The notes under the pieces were generated by a model that had not been told where the DNA came from, searched no databases, and worked only from the letters and a program-made list of their open reading frames with translations. This document shows positions 30,398 to 37,592 of a stretch of DNA of 64,000 nt, piece by piece. The position numbers and the translations under genes were made by a program. The stretch's first letter is position 1. Every line of letters starts with the position of its first letter. The DNA comes from JACVRN01 sp036389255 (lineage in GTDB: Bacteria > Acidobacteriota > Blastocatellia > Pyrinomonadales > Pyrinomonadaceae): the NCBI GenBank assembly GCA_036389255.1, contig DASVQI010000033.1, forward strand, positions 1 to 64,000, in the 5' to 3' direction.

Positions 30398-31156
30398 ATG
30401 GATAAATCCACTTCTCTCGTAGAGTTTCGCGGCGTCAGCTATAGCCTTGCGGAGAGAAGCGCTCCCATCATCTCTGACCTGAGCTTTACCGTAGAGCGCG
30501 GCGAGCGCCTTGTGCTGCTGGGTGAATCCGGCTGCGGCAAGACGACCACGCTGAAGCTCATCAACCGGCTGCTCCTGCCGACTACGGGCGAGGTGCTAGT
30601 GGAAGGAAAGGCCACGACCGGCTGGGACGCGATTCGACTGCGGCGCATGACAGGCTACGTGATTCAGGAGGGCGGGCTCTTTCCGCACTTCACCGTCGAA
30701 CGAAACGTGTCGCTCGTCCCTTCCTTAGAAGGCTGGCCGGAGGAGCGCGTGCGCTCGCGCGCGCATGAGCTGCTTGAGATGGTCGGGCTTCCGCCAGCTA
30801 CGTTCGCGGCTCGCTTTCCGCGCGAGCTTTCCGGCGGGCAGCGCCAGAGAGTCGGCGTCGCACGCGCTTTGGCCGCAGACCCGCAGCTACTTCTCATGGA
30901 CGAGCCCTTCGGCGCTCTTGACCCACTGACGCGCGAATCAATCCAGAGAGAGTTCAAAGAGCTGAGCATCAGTCTCAAGAAGACGGTCATACTGGTGACG
31001 CACGACGTGCGCGAGGCGCTGCGGCTGGGCACGCGTATAGCGTTGATGAAAGCAGGCCAAATCGTCCTGCTCTCAAGGCCGCACGATTTTCTTCGGGCGG
31101 AAGAGCCCTACGCCCGCCGCTACATAGAAACGATGGAAATAGGGGATGGGGGATAG
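30398..31156 (+). CDS. ABC transporter ATPase, OpuCA/EgtV-like
   Basis: A 252-residue ATPase subunit of an osmoprotectant-type (OTCN) importer. Walker A is LLGESGCGKTTTLKLINRLL, the Q-loop is in YVIQEGGLFPHFTV, the signature is LSGGQRQRVGVARALA, Walker B is LLLMDEPFGALDPLTR and the switch His is in VTHDVREAL. It lacks the C-terminal CBS pair of OpuCA, ending soon after the fold, as EgtV-type ATPases can. Its partner is the fused permease/binding protein 87 bases downstream. Position after egtD-egtA suggests ergothioneine or a related betaine as substrate. Confidence 0.9.
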   Translation: MDKSTSLVEFRGVSYSLAERSAPIISDLSFTVERGERLVLLGESGCGKTTTLKLINRLLLPTTGEVLVEGKATTGWDAIRLRRMTGYVIQEGGLFPHFTVERNVSLVPSLEGWPEERVRSRAHELLEMVGLPPATFAARFPRELSGGQRQRVGVARALAADPQLLLMDEPFGALDPLTRESIQREFKELSISLKKTVILVTHDVREALRLGTRIALMKAGQIVLLSRPHDFLRAEEPYARRYIETMEIGDGG

Positions 31157-31233
31157 GGGTTAGGGGATGGAAAAAGAAAATCCAACACACTTTCTTTTCA
31201 CCAGCCCCCAACCCCTGTCCCTCATCTCCTACC
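31141..31233. repeat. intergenic palindrome (GGGGTTAGGGG type)
   Basis: GGGGGATAGGGGTTAGGGGATGG and CCAGCCCCCAACCCCTGTCCC pair around AAAGAAAATCC...TTTCTTTTC. Same loop type as 40799-40889 and 41612-41700. It overlaps the stop of the ATPase gene. Confidence 0.7.
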
Positions 31234-31242
31234 CTTTCAGTT

Positions 31243-32826
31243 ATGGATTTTCTTCAAAGAAACTGGTCGGACGTGCTGTCGCACACGGCGGAGCATCTCT
31301 GGCTCGTCTTCATTTCGACCGGCCTTGCCGTCCTGATAGGCATCCCGCTAGGAATTCTTTTGACGCGCTTCAAATCTTTGCGCGCACCCGTGCTGGGCTT
31401 CGCTTCCGTCATGCAGACCGTGCCGAGCCTTGCGCTCTTCGGCTTCCTCATCCCGCTTCCCTTCATAGGCGGCATAGGGGCGCGCACGGCCATAGTTGCG
31501 CTCGTGCTCTACGCGCTTCTGCCAATCATACGCAACACCGTGACCGGCATCCTCGGCGTTGACGAGCCCGTGCGCGAGGCAGCCGTCGGCATGGGCATGA
31601 CCGGCGGGCAGATTCTGCGTCAGGTGGAGCTTCCGCTCGCAGCCGGAGTGATTCTGACGGGCGTGCGTGTCGCCGTCGTCATCACCATCGGCGTAGCGGT
31701 CATAGCTGCGGCTGTCGGCGCAGGCGGCCTTGGCGAATACATCTTTCGCGGCCTCAGACAGAACGACGACCGGCTGCTGCTGACGGGCGCTGGCATCTCA
31801 GCCGTCATGGCGCTTGCGGCAGACTTTCTGCTGGGACTGCCTGAGAGATACTTCGACGTGAGAGCCGGGCGAGTGAAAGAGAAGAAGGGCCGCGCTCTCT
31901 TTCAAAGAATCATTGGGGGCGCGATTGCGGCTGCGCTCGTCATAGGTCTGGGCGCTTTCATCTTCAACAAATTCTCGGCGTGGCGTGCCGGGCGCAGCTC
32001 CGCAGGGCAGAGCGAGCAAAGCGCGCGTGTGCGCGTCGGCTCGAAGGATTTCACCGAGTCCGTCCTGCTGGCGGAGATTGTCGCGCAGATGCTGGAAGCT
32101 CGCGGCGTAGAGGTCGAGCGGCAGTTCGAGCTTGCGGGCAACCTCACTCACACTTCGCTCGTCGCCGGGCGGATTGATTGCTACCCGGAATACACTGGCA
32201 CGGCCTACACGGCCATTCTTCAGCACGCGCCCATCACAGACCCGCGCGCCGTTTACGAGGAGGTCAAGCGCGAGTACGGAGAGAAATTCAGAGTCGCCGT
32301 GAGCCCGCCGCTCGGCTTCAGCAATGACTTCGCTATCCTTGTGCGAGGGGCTGAGGCGCGGCGTCTGGGGTTGAAGACCATCTCGGACGCGGTGCCGCAC
32401 GCGCGCAACTGGCGCGCGGGCTTCGGTCAGGACTTCATGTCGCGCGCGGACGGCTACAGTGGCTTTGCGCGAGCCTACGGCTTTCGCTTCACACAGCAGC
32501 CGCGCGAGATGGACTTGTCGCTCACCTATCGCGCTCTAGCGGCAGGGCAGGTTGACATCATCGCGGGCAACTCTACGGACGGCCTCATCAGCGCCTTAGA
32601 CCTCTTCCAACTGGAAGACGACCGCCGCTACTTTCCGCCCTACGAAGCAGTCTTTCTCACGCGAGCGGACTCGCTCTCGCGCACGCCTGCCCTAGCGGAA
32701 GCGCTGGCGCGTCTCGGCCAGGCCATCACCACCGAAGAGATGCGACGGCTCAACTATCAGGTTGACGGAGAAAAACGCGACCGCCGACAGGTCGTAAGCG
32801 ACTGGCTGAAAAGCAAAGGGCTTTAA
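31243..32826 (+). CDS. fused permease/substrate-binding protein, OpuC/EgtU-like
   Basis: A 527-residue fusion. Residues about 1-205 are the permease with five or six helices and the coupling motif EPVREAAVGMGMTGGQILRQVELPLAAGVIL. After a linker helix (about 225-245), residues about 265-527 are a periplasmic betaine-type binding domain: VRVGSKDFTESVLLAEIVAQMLEARG, GRIDCYPEYTGTAYTAIL, RWEDL-like GFGQDFMSRADGY and ALAAGQVDIIAGNSTDGLI. EgtU of Helicobacter and Streptococcus ergothioneine importers has this same fusion; so do some choline/glycine-betaine systems. The egt genes just upstream favour ergothioneine (inference). Confidence 0.9.
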   Translation: MDFLQRNWSDVLSHTAEHLWLVFISTGLAVLIGIPLGILLTRFKSLRAPVLGFASVMQTVPSLALFGFLIPLPFIGGIGARTAIVALVLYALLPIIRNTVTGILGVDEPVREAAVGMGMTGGQILRQVELPLAAGVILTGVRVAVVITIGVAVIAAAVGAGGLGEYIFRGLRQNDDRLLLTGAGISAVMALAADFLLGLPERYFDVRAGRVKEKKGRALFQRIIGGAIAAALVIGLGAFIFNKFSAWRAGRSSAGQSEQSARVRVGSKDFTESVLLAEIVAQMLEARGVEVERQFELAGNLTHTSLVAGRIDCYPEYTGTAYTAILQHAPITDPRAVYEEVKREYGEKFRVAVSPPLGFSNDFAILVRGAEARRLGLKTISDAVPHARNWRAGFGQDFMSRADGYSGFARAYGFRFTQQPREMDLSLTYRALAAGQVDIIAGNSTDGLISALDLFQLEDDRRYFPPYEAVFLTRADSLSRTPALAEALARLGQAITTEEMRRLNYQVDGEKRDRRQVVSDWLKSKGL

Positions 32827-32829
32827 GAG

Positions 32830-32904
32830 GGTGACGAGCGGCGCGGGATGAATGACGGGCAAGAAAGGCTTTTATCCTGTCACCTGTCGCTCGTCACTTG
32901 TCAC
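32830..32904. repeat. intergenic palindrome (GTGACGAGCG type)
   Basis: GGTGACGAGCGGCGCGGGATGA and TCACCTGTCGCTCGTCACTTGTCACC form an imperfect hairpin after the transporter gene. Related to 5428 and 43935. Confidence 0.65.
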
Positions 32905-32958
32905 CGTCTTTGATATTCTTTGCTCTAAATCGAAGAGAGACACAAGGGGGAAGATTTA

Positions 32959-33228
32959 ATGGCTCTTTTGGAGCATGAGATTGAGGTTGCTACCGGGAGG
33001 CGCTCGGCTGACGGGCACGTGCGTATCTCCGTCTTCGCGGAAGGCTTGCTGGCGCTGAGCGTGGAAGGCACGGGCGAGCGCGTGCCCGCACTGCTGCTGA
33101 CCGTAGAGCAGGCGCGCAAGCTTCAGTATGCGCTTGAGGATTTGATTCCGCAGGCCGACAACGACGTGAATGGCGCTTCGTCTTCTGACCCGTGGGACGG
33201 GACGGAGCGCAGGACTGCGCGCAGGTAA
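32959..33228 (+). CDS. small hypothetical protein, 89 aa
   Basis: No known family recognised. A soluble alpha/beta protein: EIEVATGRRSADGHVRISVFAEGLLALSVEGTG, then a helix VEQARKLQYALEDLIPQ, and a polar tail ending WDGTERRTARR. The tail resembles the Arg-rich WDGxERR/DRRxxxR segments seen near PilZ-type proteins, but no PilZ domain fits. GGGGGAAG precedes the ATG. Single gene closed by a strong hairpin at 33249. Confidence 0.65.
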   Translation: MALLEHEIEVATGRRSADGHVRISVFAEGLLALSVEGTGERVPALLLTVEQARKLQYALEDLIPQADNDVNGASSSDPWDGTERRTARR

Positions 33229-33248
33229 AAGTCGGGCGATAAAAGCAG

Positions 33249-33287
33249 AGGGAGCGTGACGGGGATTTTCGTCCCGTCACGCTCCCT
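33249..33287. terminator. strong hairpin between convergent genes
   Basis: AGGGAGCGTGACGGG and CCCGTCACGCTCCCT form a perfect 15-bp stem with a short loop. The T/A tracts are modest, but the position between convergent genes fits a bidirectional terminator. Confidence 0.75.
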
Positions 33288-33308
33288 GATTAAATTAGAA
33301 TTGTCTGG

Positions 33309-33707
33309 TTACTTCTTTTCCAGCTTGACCATGACAGGCTGGTTGAGCGTAGAAGGGTCAACGACAACCTCCTGCGTCTTGTAGCCCTTGGCCTTGACCT
33401 TCAACTTAAGTTTCCCCATGTGAATCGGCGGCAGTGCTATCACGCCGTCGCTGTTCACCCCGCCGTAGGATTCGCAGAAATTGTCTCCGCCCCAGACGGA
33501 GCCGAGCGTCACATAAGCCGTGGGAATAGGATTCCCGCTCATGTCTTTTACTTCAATGACGGCGCGGCCAATGCCGTCGGCTGCGCCCGGCGCGCGTCCC
33601 ATCTTGAGCATTTCTTCGGTGGATTTCGTTTCGTTCGGCCCCTGCTGGGCAAGTCCCATGCTGAAAGCGGCAGCGATGATGAGGGCTGCAATGAATAATT
33701 TACGCAT
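33309..33707 (-). CDS. exported carboxypeptidase-regulatory-like domain protein
   Basis: A 132-residue secreted protein. The signal peptide is KLFIAALIIAAAFSMGLAQQ. Residues about 45-130 are a beta-sandwich of the CarboxypepD_reg type: AVIEVKDMSGNPIPTAYVTLGSVWGGDNFCE, VIALPPIHMGKLKLKVKAKGYKTQEVVVDPS. Such a domain alone usually sits in the periplasm or on the cell surface; the partner is unknown. It ends in basic VKLEKK. Single gene. Confidence 0.8.
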   Translation of the reverse strand: MRKLFIAALIIAAAFSMGLAQQGPNETKSTEEMLKMGRAPGAADGIGRAVIEVKDMSGNPIPTAYVTLGSVWGGDNFCESYGGVNSDGVIALPPIHMGKLKLKVKAKGYKTQEVVVDPSTLNQPVMVKLEKK

Positions 33708-34140
33708 CTCTTTTTCTAAAGCTCCTTATTGAAAAATCCTGCCTTAAGGAAGATGGACTATTTCGGCCTGTCCGTGTGATGTGCTTTAACGAACAAATCG
33801 GGCGCGAGCCTGTCGAAAGGGGGAAAACAGAACTACATTAGTCGCGTTTGCAGGGCGAAAAGTTGCCCCCGCATCTCCCGCTTCAATAGCTTTTAGCCTG
33901 GAAGTTATTGCCCTGTTGGACTCGCATCACTTCGGCAACCGCAATTGACCACGTATCCGAATGCTGGCGGTTTTAGCGGCTTTGCAGCCCGCGCATCAAG
34001 CCTCGCGGCCTCTCTGACGGGCTACCTTTATCGGTGACACGGGCTTTCCTGAAAGACCGTGCTTGACTTCCGGCACATCTCGCAAAACCTCTCGCGCGCG
34101 ATGTGCCGCGAGATTGATTATAACGACTCGGCCCGGATAA
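33708..34140. other. intergenic region with an inverted repeat
   Basis: No gene seen on either strand. CGGCACATCTCGC (34071-34083) and GCGATGTGCCG (34098-34108) form an inverted repeat about 35 bases before the next gene, overlapping TTGACT-like bases at 34063; it could be an operator or a hairpin. Confidence 0.5.
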
Positions 34141-35154
34141 TTGGAAGAAAAATTCCGGCAGCCTCCAACTTTGAAGCAGATTCAAACTTACACGCCGCTT
34201 TCGCCTTGCCTTCAAACTGTCTTTCGCGAGAAACTTGTCCCAAGTCCAGACCAGAGGAAGAAGTTTTTGAGCGCGAAAGAGATTTATGCAGGGCGGGAGC
34301 AACCTGAGGAAGACGAGCGCCGCTCAGGCCGCCGCTTCGCCATTATCCTCGGAGCGTCAATCCTGCTCCTGTTCGCTCTGACGGTCGGCGCTTTGTACGC
34401 AATCTTTAAGAGCAAGCAGAAGCCGCGCGTGCCGCCAGCCGCTAGCGCCGCCGGTTCAGCAAACGAGACGCCCGGCGAAAGCTACAGGTGGAAGATTGTG
34501 GGGGCGCTTTCCGAAGCCTGCACCTGCTCCGTTCCCTGTAGCTGCAACTTCGGGGAAGGCCCGTCGCCCCATTCCTACTGCTACCCCTTCTACTCCTACG
34601 AGATTCGCAAAGGGAACTACGATTACGTGGTGCTGGACGGCCTGCATTTCGGCGCGGCCGATTTGAAGGGCAGTCGCACAATCTTCATAGATGAGAGGGC
34701 GGACGAGCGACAGCGACAGGCGCTCAGGGTGATAGCCATGCGCGTCATCGTCCACGCGCCTGCCGATGAGGTTGAAGCACGCGCCAAAGAATACGAGGCC
34801 GGTACGCGCTTTACGCGTGTCGAGCAATCCTACGGCGGGGACAGCAATCATCTGAAGGTCGAAGGCATAGGCGAATTCTCCGCGCGCTACATTATGGGAC
34901 TGGATAAGCGGCAGCCTATCGTGGTGCGAAACAACACTACATGGCGCATACTGGATGCCGTCAAAGCAAAGACCACGAGCTATCGCGTTCAGGTGGGCCG
35001 CGACCGCCTTGATGTCAAAGACACCAACAGCAATCAGGGCGAGTTCGAATACACGGACAAGATGGATTTCGGCGCACCCGCGCGCTGGAACTGCGGCGCT
35101 TGCGCCAACGAAAAGATGCAGAGTGATTCCGGCGAACGTATGTGCGGGCAATAG
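34141..35154 (+). CDS. membrane-anchored DUF1326-like protein
   Basis: A 337-residue protein. Residues about 1-60 are a polar cytoplasmic segment, then one membrane helix (FAIILGASILLLFALTVGALYAIF). Outside is a DUF1326-type domain starting SEACTCSVPCSCNFGEGPSPHSYC, whose Cys cluster is the family mark, with YVVLDGLHFGAADL and IFIDERADERQRQAL following. The end CGACANEKMQ has two more Cys. Function of the family is unknown; metal or haem handling is sometimes suggested. The start is a TTG, as no ATG lies early in the frame, so the N terminus is uncertain. Confidence 0.75.
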   Translation: MEEKFRQPPTLKQIQTYTPLSPCLQTVFREKLVPSPDQRKKFLSAKEIYAGREQPEEDERRSGRRFAIILGASILLLFALTVGALYAIFKSKQKPRVPPAASAAGSANETPGESYRWKIVGALSEACTCSVPCSCNFGEGPSPHSYCYPFYSYEIRKGNYDYVVLDGLHFGAADLKGSRTIFIDERADERQRQALRVIAMRVIVHAPADEVEARAKEYEAGTRFTRVEQSYGGDSNHLKVEGIGEFSARYIMGLDKRQPIVVRNNTTWRILDAVKAKTTSYRVQVGRDRLDVKDTNSNQGEFEYTDKMDFGAPARWNCGACANEKMQSDSGERMCGQ

Positions 35155-35174
35155 AAGAGGGAGAAAGAGTTTTT

Positions 35175-35450
35175 ATGACGCTTATTGACTTACTTATTCT
35201 GCTTCTCGTCGCGGGGCTTTGCGGCTCGCTCGGGCAGGCCATCAGTGGTTATTCGCGCGGGGGCTGTCTGGTCTCGATTGCGCTCGGGTTCATAGGCGCG
35301 CTCATAGGCATGTGGATAGCGCGCCAGATGGGATTGCCGGAGCTCTTTACGATTCCAGTCGGCGGCACGCGCTTTCCCATCATCTGGTCAATCATAGGCT
35401 CCGCCATCTTCGTAGCCATCATCAGCCTGATTGCACGAAGCAGGGCGTGA
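35175..35450 (+). CDS. GlsB/YeaQ/YmgE-family small membrane protein
   Basis: A 91-residue protein with three membrane helices: LIDLLILLLVAGLCGSLGQAI, SIALGFIGALIGMWIA and FPIIWSIIGSAIFVAIISLIA. The Gly-rich IALGFIGALIG pattern is typical of this stress-associated transglycosylase-associated (Tag) family. GAGGGAGAAAG supports the ATG at 35175 rather than an upstream one inside the preceding gene. The exact role is unknown. Confidence 0.85.
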   Translation: MTLIDLLILLLVAGLCGSLGQAISGYSRGGCLVSIALGFIGALIGMWIARQMGLPELFTIPVGGTRFPIIWSIIGSAIFVAIISLIARSRA

Positions 35451-35610
35451 GCAAAGGGAAACGGGTAAAATTTGCCTTTTTCCTTTTGCCCCGATTTCGG
35501 TTACACTCACTTAAATTTTCCAAGCGCTCTTCCGGTTTTTTGATTTGTACTGAGCAGGCGCGACCGGCTCTTTTTTTCGGGGCTGAAGCGTTGGGGTTGA
35601 GCTTTCTTTT

Positions 35611-37329
35611 ATGACTGCTGGCGGAATGAAATCATCTAATGGACGCGCCGCGCCTGACCTTTCGGAGTTTCGCAGGCGGTATCCCTTAACGGTGGCAAGC
35701 TTCGGCTCGCTCGGCAAGCGTGAGGCGTGGCTCAGAGCCATCTGGGAGACGGATGCGCGATGGCGTCACCAGATGACTCCGTGGGGCGGACGCCAGCCCG
35801 TCGAAGAGGTCGTAGTTCATGGAGCGCCGCCTTCAAGGCTTGAGGTCGAAGCCGAGTTCGAGATTATCTATGCCGGGGGCGTGCTGGGGCTTCTGCACGC
35901 GGCCGTGATGGCTTCGCGCTACAAGAGGCGCGTGATGGTCTTCGACGCTCAGGAAGTGGGCCGCGCGGGCCGCGCCGTGAATCTCTCAAATGAAGACCTT
36001 CAGGAGTTCGAGCGCGCGGGCCTTTTCAGCAAAGAAGAGACGGAGAGCGCCGTCGTCAATCGCTATCGCTCCGGCTTCGTCAAATTCCACGATGCGGCGT
36101 CTCGCGTCAAGACGCCGCCACTGTGGATGAGCGGCGTGCTGGATGTGGCTCTGGACGCGGACAAGCTGCTGGGGCTCGCCGCATCGAAGATAAAAGCCGC
36201 CGCAACCGAATCGGCTCTGATGGACGGCCAGCGTCTCGTGCGCGTCTTTGTTGAGCCGCACCGCGTCACGGTTGAGACTGAAGACGCTCGCACAAAGCGC
36301 CACAGGTTGTTCGCGGCGCGTCTCTTCGTAGATGCTACGGGCGCTGAATCCAGCGTGGCCCGCCAGCTAAACAGCCATCAGGCGATTACGCACGTCTGCC
36401 CTACGGTCGGCACTGTCGCGCGCGGTTTCGTACGCGGCGAGGGGCCGGAGAAGGTAGATTTTCGTGTGGGCGAGATTCTAGTGAGCAACGAGGATGCGTC
36501 CGACCATCGCCAGCTTATCTGGGAAGGCTTGGCGGGAAATCCTTCGCTCGATGAGTACACGAGCTGCCTCTTCTTCTTCGACGCGGTTGATTCGCCCGCA
36601 GACAAATCGCTTCTGGCGCTCTTCGAGCGATATTTCGAGACGGTTTCGCGCTACAAACGCACGGGGGCGCAGTGGCAGGTCAAGCGCCCCGTATTCGGCT
36701 TTCTTCCAAGCTCGCAGCAGCACGGCCTCAGCCAGCAGCGCGTCACGGCCTACGAGCGCGTGATGCTCATAGGAGGCGGCGCTGAAGTCGTTACGAACCC
36801 GCTCGCCTTCGGCCTGGGCTCATTCGTCCGCAACCTGAAGCGCCTGACGCATCTGACGGATTTGGCTCTGAAGGCAGAGCTTTTGGACGCCTCTTCGCTC
36901 GCGGAGATTAACCGCGAGGAGCCCAGAGTCGCGCAAATCTCAAGCCTTGCAGAGTTCCTCAGGCCGACGCCTAAGAGCGCGCCTGCCGCCGTCAACGAGA
37001 CGCTGAACGCGGTGATGGCCGCGCTGCACGACTTGGACGAGCGGGTGCGCCGTGAGATGTTTCAGAATCGAATGACTTGGGCAACGCTCAAAAATCTGTT
37101 GAGCCGCACGGCCAAGCTCTACCCGCGCATCTTCCAGCGCATGCGCGAACACTTGGGCGCGCGCGGCACCTTCTGGTGGCTGACGCAGGTGGCGGGCGTG
37201 GTTCTTCAGGAGAAGCGCGGCACGCGCCAGCACGCCTTGCCCGAAGCCGCCATTTCATCCGAAGTGCCTGCCGAGGAGTTCGCGCGCCATCTTCGCCTCT
37301 ATAAAAATCAGCAGGGCGCGGGTGGTTAG
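35611..37329 (+). CDS. lycopene-cyclase-like FAD-dependent oxidoreductase
   Basis: A 572-residue flavoprotein. The dinucleotide fold begins near residue 84 (EIIYAGGVLGLLHAAVMASRYKRRVMVFDAQEVG), where the usual GxGxxG is changed to AGGVLG. LFVDATGAESSVARQLN (about 235) and YERVMLIGGGAEVVTNPLAFGLGSFVRNLKRL (about 380-412) fit the aromatic hydroxylase/lycopene cyclase group. The last 170 residues are a helical extension without known motif. The changed Gly motif makes FAD use likely but not certain. No carotenoid genes are adjacent, so the substrate is open. Confidence 0.7.
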   Translation: MTAGGMKSSNGRAAPDLSEFRRRYPLTVASFGSLGKREAWLRAIWETDARWRHQMTPWGGRQPVEEVVVHGAPPSRLEVEAEFEIIYAGGVLGLLHAAVMASRYKRRVMVFDAQEVGRAGRAVNLSNEDLQEFERAGLFSKEETESAVVNRYRSGFVKFHDAASRVKTPPLWMSGVLDVALDADKLLGLAASKIKAAATESALMDGQRLVRVFVEPHRVTVETEDARTKRHRLFAARLFVDATGAESSVARQLNSHQAITHVCPTVGTVARGFVRGEGPEKVDFRVGEILVSNEDASDHRQLIWEGLAGNPSLDEYTSCLFFFDAVDSPADKSLLALFERYFETVSRYKRTGAQWQVKRPVFGFLPSSQQHGLSQQRVTAYERVMLIGGGAEVVTNPLAFGLGSFVRNLKRLTHLTDLALKAELLDASSLAEINREEPRVAQISSLAEFLRPTPKSAPAAVNETLNAVMAALHDLDERVRREMFQNRMTWATLKNLLSRTAKLYPRIFQRMREHLGARGTFWWLTQVAGVVLQEKRGTRQHALPEAAISSEVPAEEFARHLRLYKNQQGAGG

Positions 37330-37385
37330 GAATCACACGCGCCCTGCCGGGTTATTCATCTGCCGCGAGGCTCAGATTTGAGGTT

Positions 37386-37571
37386 TCAGCCTCCGCCGGT
37401 TCCGCCTCCGCCAGTCGGCGGGTCAGCGTCCGAACCTGTTGTGAGGCCTCCGCCAGTTCCACCGCCGCCAGTGGGTGGGTCGGCCGTAGGGTCACCGTAG
37501 CCTTCAACATCACCGCTCGTAGATGTCTCCGGCTCATCCGGTGTCGGTTCTTGCGTTGATTCTTCGACCAT
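37386..37571 (-). CDS. small Pro/Gly-rich protein behind the kinase, 61 aa
   Basis: A 61-residue low-complexity protein. The first 28 residues are acidic and Thr/Ser-rich. Then the 13-residue block ADPPTGGGGTGGG occurs twice, separated by LTTGSD, the second copy ending exactly at the stop. AAAGGAGAG before the ATG is a strong ribosome site, and the gene starts 21 bases after the TPR-kinase gene, so the two are probably co-transcribed. No family recognised. A kinase substrate (many Thr), a peptide precursor or a surface linker are all possible. Confidence 0.65.
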   Translation of the reverse strand: MVEESTQEPTPDEPETSTSGDVEGYGDPTADPPTGGGGTGGGLTTGSDADPPTGGGGTGGG

Positions 37572-37592
37572 CGTTTTACTCTCCTTTATGGG

